Source of the DNA: Paraburkholderia monticola
Lineage (GTDB): Bacteria > Pseudomonadota > Gammaproteobacteria > Burkholderiales > Burkholderiaceae
Reading direction: 5' to 3'
Assembly: GCF_001580545.1 (NCBI RefSeq)
Contig: NZ_LRBG01000004.1
Location: 372,001 to 436,000 of the forward strand
DNA: 64,000 nucleotides
The stretch's first letter is position 1. Each line of letters starts with the position of its first letter. Shown here one piece after another: positions 11,240 through 20,389 of this stretch. The notes under the pieces are model-generated. The model did not search any database and had not been told where the DNA came from. It was given only the letters and a program-made list of their open reading frames with translations. Position numbers and translations under genes: made by a program.

Positions 11240-11743
11240 ATGGCTTTACTGAACATCCTCAATTACCCGGACAAACGGCTGCACAAGGTGGCGAAGCCGG
11301 TCGCAGAGGTCAACGACCGTATCCGTCGGCTCGTCGCGGACATGGCCGAAACGATGTACGGGGCCCCTGGCGTTGGCCTTGCGGCCACCCAGGTGGACGT
11401 GCATGAGCGCGTGATCGTGATCGACGTGTCCGAAACGCACGACGAACTGCTCGCGTTCATCAACCCGGAAATCGTCTGGTCGAGCGACGAGCGGAAGTTG
11501 TCCGAAGAGGGCTGCCTGTCGGTGCCCGGGATCTACGACAACGTCGAACGCGCCGAGAAAGTGCGCGTGCGCGCGCTCAACGAGAAGGGCGAAACGTTCG
11601 AGATCGATTGCGAGGGTCTCCTCGCCGTGTGCATCCAGCACGAGATGGATCACCTGATGGGCCGCGTGTTCGTCGAATATCTGTCGCCGCTTAAGCAAAC
11701 GCGCATCAAGAGCAAGATGAAGAAGCTCGCTCACGCGATGTAA
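11240..11743 (+). CDS. def: peptide deformylase
   Basis: A 167-residue metal-dependent deformylase that removes the formyl group from nascent N-terminal methionine. All three family motifs are present: [13 protein letters not shown] (metal-binding Cys) and QHEMDHL (two His ligands and catalytic Glu). The ATG at 11240 opens [11 protein letters not shown], the usual start; the frame extends 40 codons upstream without homology. fmt follows 29 bp later, pairing the enzymes that add and remove the formyl group. Confidence 0.97.
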   Translation: MALLNILNYPDKRLHKVAKPVAEVNDRIRRLVADMAETMYGAPGVGLAATQVDVHERVIVIDVSETHDELLAFINPEIVWSSDERKLSEEGCLSVPGIYDNVERAEKVRVRALNEKGETFEIDCEGLLAVCIQHEMDHLMGRVFVEYLSPLKQTRIKSKMKKLAHAM

Positions 11744-11772
11744 CGCGCGTTCAACTTGCCCACCGCCCATTC

Positions 11773-12768
11773 ATGAGTCATTCGTTGCGCGTCATCTTCG
11801 CCGGTACGCCGGAATTCGCCGCGGCCGCGCTGGCCGCGATTCATCGCGCCGGGTTCCCGGTGCCGCTCGTGCTGACGCAGCCGGACCGCCCGGCGGGACG
11901 TGGCATGAAGCTGCAGGCAAGCCCGGTCAAGCGTTATGCGCAGGAGCACGGGCTCGAAGTTGCGCAGCCCACGTCGTTGCGGCGCGCCGGCAAGTATCCG
12001 CAGGAAGCCGCCGACGGAATCGCGCAACTGCGCACGACACCGCACGACGTGATGGTGGTTGCTGCCTACGGGCTGATCCTGCCGCAGGAAGTGCTCGACA
12101 TTCCGCGCTTTGGCTGCATCAACATTCACGCATCATTGCTGCCGCGCTGGCGCGGCGCGGCGCCGATTCATCGCGCGATCGAGGCGGGCGACGCGCAAAC
12201 TGGCATCACGCTGATGCAGATGGACGCCGGCCTCGACACCGGCGCGATGATCTCCGAAGTGCGCACCCCCATTTCCGCCGACGACACCACCGCAACGCTG
12301 CACGACCGCCTCGCCGAGGCCGGCGCGCAGCTGATCGTCGACGCGCTGATCGAGCTCGAGCGCAGCGGCAAGTTGGCGTCGACCCCACAGCCGGCCGACG
12401 GCGTGACCTACGCCGAAAAAATCGCCAAGCACGAAGCGGCGCTCGACTGGCGCCGTCCGGCCGAAGCGCTGGCGCGCCAGGTGCGCGCGTTCGACCCGTT
12501 CCCCGGCGGCGCGGGCACGCTCGAAGACGGCAGCATCGTCAAGATCTGGGCCGCCAGCGCCGTAGCCGCGTCGGCCTCGGGCAGCAACAAGGCGCCCGGC
12601 ACGATCACCGAGGTTTCGCCCGATGGCGTGCTGGTCGCTTGCGGAGAAGGCGTATTGCGCCTGACGCAATTGCAGAAGCCCGGCGGCAAACGCCTGCCGG
12701 TGCGCGAATTCCTCGCTGGCTCGCCGCTCGCCGCGGGCCAGCGCTTCCAGCTGCCCGAGGCAGAATAA
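11773..12768 (+). CDS. fmt: methionyl-tRNA formyltransferase
   Basis: A 331-residue enzyme that formylates initiator Met-tRNA using 10-formyl-THF. The N-terminal formyltransferase domain has the [14 protein letters not shown] segment with the catalytic His, and the tRNA-binding loop [11 protein letters not shown]. The C-terminal OB-like domain runs from about residue 215. Length is normal (E. coli 315). It forms an operon with def. Confidence 0.97.
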   Translation: MSHSLRVIFAGTPEFAAAALAAIHRAGFPVPLVLTQPDRPAGRGMKLQASPVKRYAQEHGLEVAQPTSLRRAGKYPQEAADGIAQLRTTPHDVMVVAAYGLILPQEVLDIPRFGCINIHASLLPRWRGAAPIHRAIEAGDAQTGITLMQMDAGLDTGAMISEVRTPISADDTTATLHDRLAEAGAQLIVDALIELERSGKLASTPQPADGVTYAEKIAKHEAALDWRRPAEALARQVRAFDPFPGGAGTLEDGSIVKIWAASAVAASASGSNKAPGTITEVSPDGVLVACGEGVLRLTQLQKPGGKRLPVREFLAGSPLAAGQRFQLPEAE

Positions 12769-12883
12769 ACGCGCCGCGCACGCCTGAACATCGTCCATTC
12801 GGCCGATGTTCTCCACCCCCGCCGCGAGCGCGCCGCGCGTTAGAATCCTCCATGCAGCAGGTCAGGTTTCGAGAGTTCATCAC

Positions 12884-13525
12884 ATGTTCGGCATCGTCCA
12901 TTTCGAGTTTTTCATCGTCGCGGTTTTTCTCCTCAACATCACGCCAGGGCCGGATACCGCGTATATCGTCGGACGCAGCGTCGCCCAGGGGCGCGGTGCG
13001 GGGTTGATGTCGGCGCTCGGCATTTCGGCCGGCTGCTGCATCCACTCGCTCGCCTGCGCGTTCGGCCTGACCGCTCTGCTGGCCACCTCGGCCACGGCGT
13101 TCACCGTCGTTAAATTTGTTGGTGCCATTTATCTGATGTATCTGGGCGTGCGCCTCATCTTCGCGAAGCCGGCGCCGGATGCGCCCGCCGGCGAAACACG
13201 CGGGTCGTCCGCGCCGAAGTCGCTGCGGCAGCTTTTCCTGCAAGGCTTCTGGACCAACGTGCTGAATCCGAAGGTCGTGCTGTTCTTCGTGTCGTTTTTC
13301 CCGCAGTTCGTCGCCACCGGTAGCGAGCACAAGACCTTCGCCTTCCTCACGCTCGGCGCGGTCTTCGTGCTGATGAGCATGGTCTGGAACAGCTTCGTCG
13401 CCTGGATCGCGGGCAGCGTCACGCAACGTTTCTCGGGCAAACCGGCGGTCAAGCGCTGGCTCGATCGCGGCGTCGGCAGCGCCTTCGTCGGTTTGGGCAT
13501 CAAACTCGCGACCGCCTCGCGATGA
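12884..13525 (+). CDS. LysE-family amino-acid exporter
   Basis: A 213-residue inner-membrane protein of the LysE/RhtB translocator family, exporting amino acids or related compounds. It shows the signature TPGPDTAYIVGRSVAQG after the first membrane segment and about six hydrophobic segments. The ATG at 12884 opens MFGIVHFEFF, the expected short N terminus. Substrate not predictable. The -35 part of the htpX heat-shock promoter overlaps its stop codon. Confidence 0.9.
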   Translation: MFGIVHFEFFIVAVFLLNITPGPDTAYIVGRSVAQGRGAGLMSALGISAGCCIHSLACAFGLTALLATSATAFTVVKFVGAIYLMYLGVRLIFAKPAPDAPAGETRGSSAPKSLRQLFLQGFWTNVLNPKVVLFFVSFFPQFVATGSEHKTFAFLTLGAVFVLMSMVWNSFVAWIAGSVTQRFSGKPAVKRWLDRGVGSAFVGLGIKLATASR

Positions 13526-13552
13526 TTGAATTTTCCCGCACCGCCCATATCT
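13524..13552 (+). promoter_or_regulatory. sigma-32-like promoter of htpX
   Basis: ATTGAAT at 13525-13531, a 12-bp spacer, then CCCATATCT at 13544-13552 (preceded by G) resembles the sigma-32 consensus CTTGAAA-N12-14-CCCCATNT. It lies 80-107 bp upstream of htpX, a known heat-shock gene in E. coli. Confidence 0.5.
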
Positions 13553-13630
13553 AACATTTCGCTTACAATCTGGCGCCGCAATCGCGCGGCGCGGAGATGA
13601 CGGCCACGCTCGGGGCAAGGAGTAGCAGAC

Positions 13631-14488
13631 ATGTTTAACTGGGTTAAAACCGCGATGTTGATGGCCGGGATCACGGCCCTTTTCATCGTGATCGGCGGGA
13701 TGATCGGCGGGTCGCGCGGCATGATGCTCGCGCTGGTGATCGCCCTTGGGATGAATTTCTTCTCGTACTGGTTCTCCGACAAGATGGTCCTGCGCATGTA
13801 CAACGCGCAGGAAGTCGACGAAAACAGTGCGCCGCAGTTCTATCGGATGGTGCGCGAACTCGCCACCCGCGCGAATCTGCCGATGCCGCGCGTCTATCTG
13901 ATCAACGAAGACGCGCCGAACGCGTTCGCCACCGGCCGCAATCCGGAGCACGCAGCGGTCGCGGCGACCACCGGCATTCTGCGCGTGCTGTCCGAGCGCG
14001 AAATGCGCGGGGTGATGGCGCACGAACTCGCCCACGTGAAGCATCGCGACATTCTGATCTCGACGATTTCGGCGACGATGGCCGGTGCGATTTCCGCATT
14101 GGCGAACTTCGCGATGTTCTTCGGCGGCCGCGACGAAAACGGCCGTCCCGCGAATCCGATCGCGAGCATCGCGGTTGCGCTGCTCGCGCCGATTGCCGGC
14201 GCGCTGATCCAGATGGCGATTTCGCGTGCACGCGAATTCGAAGCGGACCGTGGCGGCGCGCAGATTTCGGGCGATCCGCAGGCGCTTGCCTCGGCGCTCG
14301 ACAAGATTCATCGCTATGCGAGCGGCATTCCGTTCCCGACTGCCGAGGCGCATCCGGCCACCGCGCAGATGATGATCATGAATCCGCTGTCGGGCGGCGG
14401 TATCGCGAATCTGTTCTCCACGCACCCGGCGACCGAGGAGCGCATCGCGCGCCTGATGGAAATGGCGCGTACCGGGCGCTTCGACTGA
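13631..14488 (+). CDS. htpX: membrane protease HtpX
   Basis: A 285-residue M48 zinc metalloprotease of the inner membrane that degrades misfolded membrane proteins. Two N-terminal membrane segments (residues 5-50) precede the HELAHVKH zinc motif (HExxH); two more hydrophobic segments follow, then the third ligand Glu in [10 protein letters not shown]. The C-terminal [12 protein letters not shown] motif is typical. An AAGGAG ribosome binding site precedes the ATG. A sigma-32-like promoter and a strong terminator frame it as a single-gene unit. Confidence 0.96.
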   Translation: MFNWVKTAMLMAGITALFIVIGGMIGGSRGMMLALVIALGMNFFSYWFSDKMVLRMYNAQEVDENSAPQFYRMVRELATRANLPMPRVYLINEDAPNAFATGRNPEHAAVAATTGILRVLSEREMRGVMAHELAHVKHRDILISTISATMAGAISALANFAMFFGGRDENGRPANPIASIAVALLAPIAGALIQMAISRAREFEADRGGAQISGDPQALASALDKIHRYASGIPFPTAEAHPATAQMMIMNPLSGGGIANLFSTHPATEERIARLMEMARTGRFD

Positions 14489-14530
14489 GGTGCCGCCTCG
14501 CTCGGCGCACCAGAACTCAAATACCGGAAG

Positions 14531-14557
14531 GCGGGCCCACGAGGCCCGCTTTTTTTC
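14531..14557 (+). terminator. intrinsic terminator of htpX
   Basis: A perfect 7-bp GC stem (14531-14537 with 14543-14549), 5-nt loop and eight T residues, 42 bp after the htpX stop. Confidence 0.93.
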
Positions 14558-14685
14558 GCACCCTCCGTCGCCACTCGGCGACAGCATCAGCCGCCGCACC
14601 CTACGCACGGCGGCGCCCCACCGGCGCCACGCTACAATGTGCGCTGATTGAGCCGCGCACCGTGCGGCTTGCCCTTGCTCCCTTC

Positions 14686-16125
14686 ATGACTTCAAAGCCT
14701 TCTTCGCGTTCTGCTTCTTCGTCGGCGCGCACGCGCGAATCCCGTTTGTCGGCGCTGCATCTGTCGCCCGAATCGCTCGGGTTCGTGCTCGACTGCGCGG
14801 CCCAGGCCGTCGGCGCCGTGCGTCTCGGCGCGGCTTTGCCCGCGGCCCTGCAAAGCGTCTTCGTGGCGGTGCCCGAGGGTAACGCCGCGGCGGCGCGCGG
14901 CGCGGTGCAGGACGTCGCGTATCGCACGATGCGGCGTCTCGCGACCGCCGAGTGGCTGATCGCGAGGCTCGTGAAGAAAGCGCCCGCGCCGCACGTCGCG
15001 CATGTGCTCGCGTGCGCGCTGGCGCTGCTCGTCGAGGACGAAACGAACGCCGCCTACACGCCGTTTACGGTCGTAGACCAGGCGGTCAAGGCGATCGGCG
15101 CGCGCCGCGAGTTCGCGTTCGCCAAGGGGCTCGTCAACGCGGTGCTGCGCAACTTCCTGCGCGAGCGCGACGTGTTGCTCGCCGCCGTGCAAGCCGACGA
15201 GGTGGCGCGCTGGAACTATCCGGGCTGGTGGATCGACGCGGTCAAGCGCGCGTGGCCCGAGGCGTGGCAATCGGTGCTGGCCGCCGGCAACACACAAGGT
15301 CCGTTGACGTTGCGCGTGAACGCGCGCCATTCGACGGTCGACGCCTATCTGCAAGTGCTGCAACGCCAGCAGATCGCCGCGAGCAAGGCTGGCGAGCACG
15401 CGGTCACGCTCGCTACGCCGATGCCGGTCGAGCGCATTCCGGGCTTCGGCGAGGGTGTCGTGTCGGTGCAGGACGCCGGCGCGCAACTCGCCGCGCAACT
15501 GCTCGGCGTGCGCGACGGCATGCGCGTGCTCGACGCGTGCGCGGCCCCCGGTGGCAAGACTGGCCATCTGCTCGAACTCGCCAACATTCAGCTCGTCGCG
15601 CTCGAAAGCGATGCCTCGCGCGCGCGCCGCATCGGTGAAAATCTCCGGCGTCTGAAGCTCGACGCGGAAGTGCGCATCGGCGACGCGGGCAACCCCGCGC
15701 AATGGCACGACGACCTCGATCAGCCATTCGACCGCATTCTCGCCGATGTGCCGTGCTCGGCGTCGGGCATCGTGCGGCGTCATCCGGATATCCGCTGGCT
15801 GCGTCGCCAGTCCGATATCGCCGCGCTCGTCGCCGAACAGCGCCGGATTCTCGACGCGCTGTGGCCGCTCGTAAAACCAGGCGGCGAGTTGCTTTACGTT
15901 ACGTGTTCGATCTTCCCCGAAGAGGGCGAGTTGCAGGCACAGTGGTTTGGAGACCAGCATCAGGATGCGGTACGATTGGACGCGCCGGGGCAGCTTCTAC
16001 CCTCAGTTGTCCGCGCGCCCGCCGACCCATCGGCCGGTTCACATGCCGGACAACCCGCTGAACTCAGCGCCGGCACGAACTCAGACCACGACGGATTCTT
16101 CTACGCGCGCTTTCAGAAACGGTGA
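14686..16125 (+). CDS. rsmB: 16S rRNA m5C967 methyltransferase RsmB
   Basis: A 479-residue rRNA methyltransferase acting on C967 of 16S rRNA. The N-terminal NusB-like RNA-binding domain spans roughly residues 25-170. The SAM domain contains DACAAPGGKTGH, ADVPCSASGI and the catalytic-cysteine motif VTCSIF. Near the C terminus a Pro/Ala/Ser-rich insertion of some 40 residues precedes the conserved DGFFYARF end. I prefer the ATG at 14686 over a GTG 8 codons upstream. Its stop overlaps the next start (GTGA), so translation is likely coupled to the DUF4390 gene. Confidence 0.94.
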   Translation: MTSKPSSRSASSSARTRESRLSALHLSPESLGFVLDCAAQAVGAVRLGAALPAALQSVFVAVPEGNAAAARGAVQDVAYRTMRRLATAEWLIARLVKKAPAPHVAHVLACALALLVEDETNAAYTPFTVVDQAVKAIGARREFAFAKGLVNAVLRNFLRERDVLLAAVQADEVARWNYPGWWIDAVKRAWPEAWQSVLAAGNTQGPLTLRVNARHSTVDAYLQVLQRQQIAASKAGEHAVTLATPMPVERIPGFGEGVVSVQDAGAQLAAQLLGVRDGMRVLDACAAPGGKTGHLLELANIQLVALESDASRARRIGENLRRLKLDAEVRIGDAGNPAQWHDDLDQPFDRILADVPCSASGIVRRHPDIRWLRRQSDIAALVAEQRRILDALWPLVKPGGELLYVTCSIFPEEGELQAQWFGDQHQDAVRLDAPGQLLPSVVRAPADPSAGSHAGQPAELSAGTNSDHDGFFYARFQKR

Positions 16126-16721
16126 CCATCAAACGCTTCTTCCCGCTTCGGCTCGCTGCCGTGCTCTGGATCGCGCTGGCCGTCTGGCTTGCAGCGCCGG
16201 GCGCGGCACACGCTGACTCGATCGCGGTGCAGCGGGCGTCGCTGCAGGCCGATAACGGCGGCTGGAGTCTCGACGCGCATTTCGAATTCGAGCTGAACAG
16301 CAATCTCGAAGACGCCGTGAACAAAGGCATTCCGCTCTATTTCACGACGGATTTCGAACTGAGCCGGCCGCGCTGGTATTGGTTCGATGAACAGCCGGTC
16401 AGCGTGTCGCAAAGCTTGCGGTTGTCGTTCCAGCCGCTCACGCGCGAATACCGCGTCTCGAGCGTACAGTCGGGCGGCCTGCAGCTCGGCTTTTCCACGC
16501 TCAAGGATGCGCTCGCGGTCATCAAGCACGTGACGTCGTGGCACGTGATCGACCGCAATCAGGTGCGTGTCGGCGAAACCTATAACGCGTCGGTGCGCAT
16601 GGCGCTCGATATCGGGCTGATGCCCAAGCCGTTCCAGATCGATGCGGTGAACAACCGCGACTGGAACCTCGCCTCCGACTGGAAGCGCTTCACCTTCACG
16701 GCGGCCGATCGTGCTAAATAG
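16122..16721 (+). CDS. DUF4390 domain protein
   Basis: A 199-residue secreted or periplasmic protein. The N terminus has a basic start and a hydrophobic stretch ending AAPGAAHA, a likely signal peptide with cleavage near residue 31. The rest is a beta-rich region matching what I know of DUF4390, a family found beside ntrY-like kinases in betaproteobacteria. The GTG start overlaps the rsmB stop, and its end overlaps the kinase start by 11 bp, so all three are tightly coupled. Being periplasmic, it could present a signal to the kinase (inference). Function unknown. Confidence 0.88.
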   Translation: MTIKRFFPLRLAAVLWIALAVWLAAPGAAHADSIAVQRASLQADNGGWSLDAHFEFELNSNLEDAVNKGIPLYFTTDFELSRPRWYWFDEQPVSVSQSLRLSFQPLTREYRVSSVQSGGLQLGFSTLKDALAVIKHVTSWHVIDRNQVRVGETYNASVRMALDIGLMPKPFQIDAVNNRDWNLASDWKRFTFTAADRAK

Positions 16722-19137
16722 AGTCCGCTCATCTCAAACCAGTGTCAGCAGCATCGTCGTGCGCGTGCTGGTGTCGACGGTCGCGGTGACCGCCGTGCTG
16801 CTGCTCGTGCTGCTCGCGGCCGCGAGCGCGAACACCGAGTTCTTCGACCGCTATTACCAGTGGCTGTACGCGGCCAACGTCGCGGTCGCGATGATCTTTC
16901 TGCTGGTGGTGGTGTCGCTCGTCGTCATCATCATCGTGCGATTACGCAAGGGCAAGTTCGGCACACGGCTACTCGCGAAGCTCGCGTTCTTCATGGCGCT
17001 CGTCGGCGTGGTGCCGGGCGGCATCATCTACATCGTGTCGTATCAGTTCGTGTCGCGCAGCATCGAGTCGTGGTTCGACGTGAACGTCGAGACCGCGCTT
17101 GCGTCCGGCCTCAATCTCGGGCGCGGCATGCTCGATGCGTCGCTGTCCGATCTGCAGACGAAGGCGCGTTTGATGTCCGAGCAGCTCGCGAGCGCGGATG
17201 CCGCTGGCACCACGCTGACGCTGCTGCGTCTGCGTGACCAGTTCGGCGTGCAGGATGCGACGATCGTCGAGCCGACCCGCAGCATGTCGGGCGCGAATCC
17301 GGACATGCACGTGGTCGCGCAGGCGTCCGGCAACTACGCGATGCTGCTGCCGAGCGATCTGCCGACTCCGCTGATGATCGAGCAGGCGCGCGGCCACGGC
17401 TATGCGGCAATCGAAGGCGAAGTGGACGGCGATCCCAACGCGCACGGCGGCAAGGGCGCGCTGCGTCTGCGCGTCGTGCAGCGGATTCCCGATTCGAACG
17501 CGTCGTTGTTGCAGCCGGCCGAGCGCTTCCTGCAACTGACGCAGCCGGTGTCGACGACACTTGCGCGCAACGCCGATGCGGTGCAGCGCGCGTATCGCGA
17601 GTATCAGGAGAAAGCGCTCGGGCGCACCGGTCTGCGCAAGATGTACATCGGCACGCTGACGCTGTCGCTGTTTCTCGCGACCTTCATCGCGATGATGCTC
17701 GCGCTCGCGCTCGGCAATCAGCTCGCGCGGCCGCTGTTCCTGCTCGCGCAGGGCACGAAGGAAATTACCGAAGGCGACTACACGCCGAAGCGCGAAATCA
17801 AGTCGCGCGACGAACTCGGCTTCCTCACGCAGTCGTTCAATGCGATGACGCGGCAGCTCTCGGAAGCGCGCGGGGCGGTCGAGAAAAATCGTATCGCGCT
17901 GGAGCATTCGAAGGCGTATCTCGAGAGCATCCTCGCGAACCTGACCGCGGGCGTGTTCGTGTTCGACCGGCAGTTCCGGCTGACCACCGCGAATCGCGGC
18001 GCCGAGCGGATTTTCCGTCAACCGTTCCAGACGGCGCTCGGTTCGGCGCTCGATCAGATCGGCGTGCTCGGCGATTTCGGTGCGATGGTGCGCAAGGCTT
18101 TCGCCGACCGGGAAGCCGCGAGCGAAGATGGCCATGACGACAACGGTCACTGGCAGCAGCAGTTCTCGGTGCCGGTGTCCGGCGAAACCGAGCCGCTCAC
18201 GTTGCTCGTGCGCGGCGCGCGTCTCGTCGCGGCGACCGAGCGCGATGTCGAAGACGTGCAGACCTCGGGCTACGTGATCGTGTTCGACGACATCTCCGAC
18301 GTGATCTCCGCGCAGCGTTCGATCGCATGGGGTGAAGTCGCGCGGCGCCTCGCGCACGAGATCAAGAATCCGCTCACGCCGATTCAACTGTCGGCCGAGC
18401 GTTTGCAGATGAAACTCGCCGACAAGCTCGCGCCGTCGGATGCCGACGTGTTGAAGCGTGGCGCGACGACGATCGTCAATCAGGTCGCCGCGATGAAGCA
18501 GATGGTCGACAATTTCCGCGACTACGCGCGCACGCCGCCCGCGGTGCTCGCGCATCTTCAGTTGAACGATCTGGTCAGCGAAGTGCTCACGCTGTACGGT
18601 ATCGAGGAAGGCAAGAGTGCGATCCAGATCGAGCTCGCGTCCTTGCCCGCGATACGCGGCGACGCGACGCAATTGCGTCAGGTGATCCACAACCTGCTGC
18701 AGAACGCGCAGGACGCGGTCGCCGAAGTCGCGCATCCGCGTGTTTTGCTCGAGACGAGGACAGTAGAATACGGAGACCCCGACGCGCAAGGCAAGGCACG
18801 CGTCGCGGTACGTCTGACCGTGTCGGATAACGGACCAGGCTTTCCCGCGCGTATCCTCACGCGCGCGTTCGAGCCGTACGTGACGACCAAGGCCAAGGGT
18901 ACGGGTCTGGGACTTGCGATGGTCAAGAAGATCGTCGACGAACATGGCGCGCGCATCGACATTCGCAATCGCATGAAGGCTGGCGACTTGATCGAAGGCG
19001 CGCAGATTTCGATCCTCTTCCTTCAACTGGCGGACGATCCCGCGCAGTCGGGTGCACCTGGTTCGGGTGCGCATCCGGCGCACGGCGGTGCGTCGCATGG
19101 AACGACAAAAGCAACAGTGCAGACAAGGGCAGCGTAA
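16711..19137 (+). CDS. NtrY-like sensor histidine kinase
   Basis: An 808-residue membrane histidine kinase of the NtrY type. Three membrane segments lie in the first 120 residues, then a periplasmic region to about 305, a further membrane segment, a HAMP domain, a PAS domain (about 405-520), the phospho-accepting His549 in LAHEIKNPLTP, and an ATPase domain with N box (LLQNAQDAV), G box (DNGPGFP) and GTGLGLAMV. The GTG start lies inside the DUF4390 gene. It is followed directly by its response regulator. In other Proteobacteria NtrYX links nitrogen, redox and envelope control. Confidence 0.93.
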   Translation: MLNRVRSSQTSVSSIVVRVLVSTVAVTAVLLLVLLAAASANTEFFDRYYQWLYAANVAVAMIFLLVVVSLVVIIIVRLRKGKFGTRLLAKLAFFMALVGVVPGGIIYIVSYQFVSRSIESWFDVNVETALASGLNLGRGMLDASLSDLQTKARLMSEQLASADAAGTTLTLLRLRDQFGVQDATIVEPTRSMSGANPDMHVVAQASGNYAMLLPSDLPTPLMIEQARGHGYAAIEGEVDGDPNAHGGKGALRLRVVQRIPDSNASLLQPAERFLQLTQPVSTTLARNADAVQRAYREYQEKALGRTGLRKMYIGTLTLSLFLATFIAMMLALALGNQLARPLFLLAQGTKEITEGDYTPKREIKSRDELGFLTQSFNAMTRQLSEARGAVEKNRIALEHSKAYLESILANLTAGVFVFDRQFRLTTANRGAERIFRQPFQTALGSALDQIGVLGDFGAMVRKAFADREAASEDGHDDNGHWQQQFSVPVSGETEPLTLLVRGARLVAATERDVEDVQTSGYVIVFDDISDVISAQRSIAWGEVARRLAHEIKNPLTPIQLSAERLQMKLADKLAPSDADVLKRGATTIVNQVAAMKQMVDNFRDYARTPPAVLAHLQLNDLVSEVLTLYGIEEGKSAIQIELASLPAIRGDATQLRQVIHNLLQNAQDAVAEVAHPRVLLETRTVEYGDPDAQGKARVAVRLTVSDNGPGFPARILTRAFEPYVTTKAKGTGLGLAMVKKIVDEHGARIDIRNRMKAGDLIEGAQISILFLQLADDPAQSGAPGSGAHPAHGGASHGTTKATVQTRAA

Positions 19138-19827
19138 ATGGCAACCATCCTGGTGGTAGATGATGAAATGGGCATCCGGGAATTGCTCTCGGAGATCCTG
19201 AGCGACGAGGGTCACGTCGTGGAGGCCGCTGAGAATGCGCAGGAAGCGCGCGAGTTCCGTCTGCGTCAGACGCCGGACCTGGTGTTGCTCGACATCTGGA
19301 TGCCCGACACCGACGGCGTGACCTTGCTCAAGGAATGGGCCGCGCAAGGTCAACTGACGATGCCCGTCATCATGATGTCGGGCCACGCGACGATCGACAC
19401 CGCGGTCGAAGCCACCAAAATCGGTGCGCTCAACTTCCTCGAAAAGCCGATCGCGTTGCAGAAGCTGCTGAAGGCGGTCGAGCAGGGACTCGCGCGCGGC
19501 AATGCTGCGGCGGTGCCTGGTGGCGTGGCGGCGAAGCCGGCGTTGCCGGTCAGCGCATCGTCGGTTGCATCGGCGGCCGCGTTGCCGATGCTGTCGGCCG
19601 ATGGCGTCAGCGGCGGCGCGCTCGCCGCGCAAACCGCATCGATCTCGTTCGACATTCCGCTGCGTGACGCGCGCGATGCGTTCGAACGCGCGTACTTCGA
19701 GTATCACCTCGCGCGCGAGAACGGCAGCATGACGCGCGTCGCGGAGAAGACGGGTCTCGAGCGCACGCATCTTTATCGCAAGCTGAAGCAACTCGGCGTC
19801 GATCTCGGCAAGAACAAGGGAGAGTGA
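19138..19827 (+). CDS. short NtrX-like response regulator lacking AAA+
   Basis: A 229-residue response regulator. The receiver domain (1-115) has the acidic pocket DDE (8-10), phospho-acceptor Asp52 and Lys103. An Ala-rich flexible linker (about 120-165) follows, then a Fis-type helix-turn-helix at about 180-222 (TRVAEKTGLERTHLYRKLK). The central AAA+ sigma-54-activating domain of canonical NtrX is absent, so it cannot activate sigma-54 by ATP hydrolysis. The ATG directly abuts the kinase stop. It probably acts as a plain DNA-binding activator or repressor. Confidence 0.93.
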   Translation: MATILVVDDEMGIRELLSEILSDEGHVVEAAENAQEAREFRLRQTPDLVLLDIWMPDTDGVTLLKEWAAQGQLTMPVIMMSGHATIDTAVEATKIGALNFLEKPIALQKLLKAVEQGLARGNAAAVPGGVAAKPALPVSASSVASAAALPMLSADGVSGGALAAQTASISFDIPLRDARDAFERAYFEYHLARENGSMTRVAEKTGLERTHLYRKLKQLGVDLGKNKGE

Positions 19828-19879
19828 GCGCCACGTGTTGCATGCAAACGCGGCCCGGCAAGATTTTTTATGAAAGGGC

Positions 19880-19908
19880 TTGCTGAACAGCGGATCGCTT
19901 GATATAGT
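19880..19908 (+). promoter_or_regulatory. sigma-70 promoter of tRNA-Phe
   Basis: TTGCTG (19880-19885), a 17-bp spacer and TATAGT (19903-19908) place a transcription start about 6 nt before the mature tRNA 5' end. Confidence 0.75.
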
Positions 19909-19921
19909 TTCGTTCTTCGTT

Positions 19922-19997
19922 GGCCCGGTAGCTCAGTTGGTAGAGCAGCGGATTGAAAATCCGCGTGTCGGTGGTTCGATTCCGCCCCAGGCCACCA
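19922..19997 (+). tRNA. tRNA-Phe (GAA)
   Basis: A 76-nt cloverleaf with encoded CCA end. The anticodon loop TTGAAAA gives anticodon GAA (phenylalanine); the anticodon stem is 5 bp GCGGA/TCCGC, the T loop is TTCGATT, and the D arm is regular. The acceptor stem has one oddity: position 5 is C and position 68 is A, an unpaired C-A inside an otherwise paired 7-bp stem. A promoter and a terminator flank it, so it is a single-gene unit. Confidence 0.96.
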
Positions 19998-20003
19998 GGA
20001 TTT

Positions 20004-20037
20004 AGCCCCAGGAAATCGCAAGATTCCTGGGGCTTTT
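20004..20037 (+). terminator. intrinsic terminator of tRNA-Phe
   Basis: A perfect 11-bp stem (20004-20014 with 20024-20034) with a 9-nt loop and a TTTT run, 7 nt after the tRNA CCA end. Confidence 0.92.
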
Positions 20038-20389
20038 CCGTTTGGCGGGCAAGACGTTATTTCGGCTCGCCATGCAGTTCGAGCCGCGCGGGCGGGACGC
20101 GGGCGCCGGTGACATTCGGTGTCGCGTGATAAAATCGCGCCAGTTCAAGGACTTGCATGCAGGCGTCGCACGCGGTGGCGCAACGCGCGAATGCGGTGCC
20201 GAGCGCATCGCATACCGAAGCACCCAATCCTTCGCCCGACGATCGGCGGTATAAGCGCCCAGCCACTTTCACGCGCAACGCGCGACCTATACTGCTTTGG
20301 GCCGGCACAGTGCCGGCACACGTCGCGCCGCGTAGTGTGAGCGCACCTCGCGCGGCGCGACGTGGCACTCTCATTCACGGAGTATCACG
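20038..20389 (+). other. queC upstream region with tandem hairpins
   Basis: 352 bp without a convincing gene. A weak -10-like TATACT lies at 20288-20293. Two hairpins follow: 7 bp at 20301-20307/20311-20317, and 14 bp at 20319-20332/20351-20364, ending 15 nt before the queC GGAG ribosome binding site (20379-20382). A leader of about 90 nt would therefore be almost fully folded. Confidence 0.6.
20301..20364 (+). promoter_or_regulatory. tandem stem-loops in queC leader
   Basis: First stem GCCGGCA/TGCCGGC with a 3-nt loop. The second is a perfect 14-bp stem from 20319 to 20364 with an 18-nt loop that can close three more pairs. They do not resemble the known preQ1 riboswitch classes by eye. The role could be regulatory or simply RNA-stabilising. 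Confidence 0.55.

Noticed and set aside
12605..14608. Long antisense open frame over the LysE-type gene and htpX
   Set aside because: It spans two convincing genes, a promoter and a terminator, with low-complexity charged translation.
16969..19791. Long antisense open frame opposite the NtrY/NtrX-like genes
   Set aside because: Arg/His-rich translation without motifs; the opposite strand encodes a clear kinase and regulator.
20038..20389. preQ1 riboswitch before queC
   Set aside because: No compact C-rich aptamer with an A-rich tail is present; the hairpins found are long GC stems of a different type.
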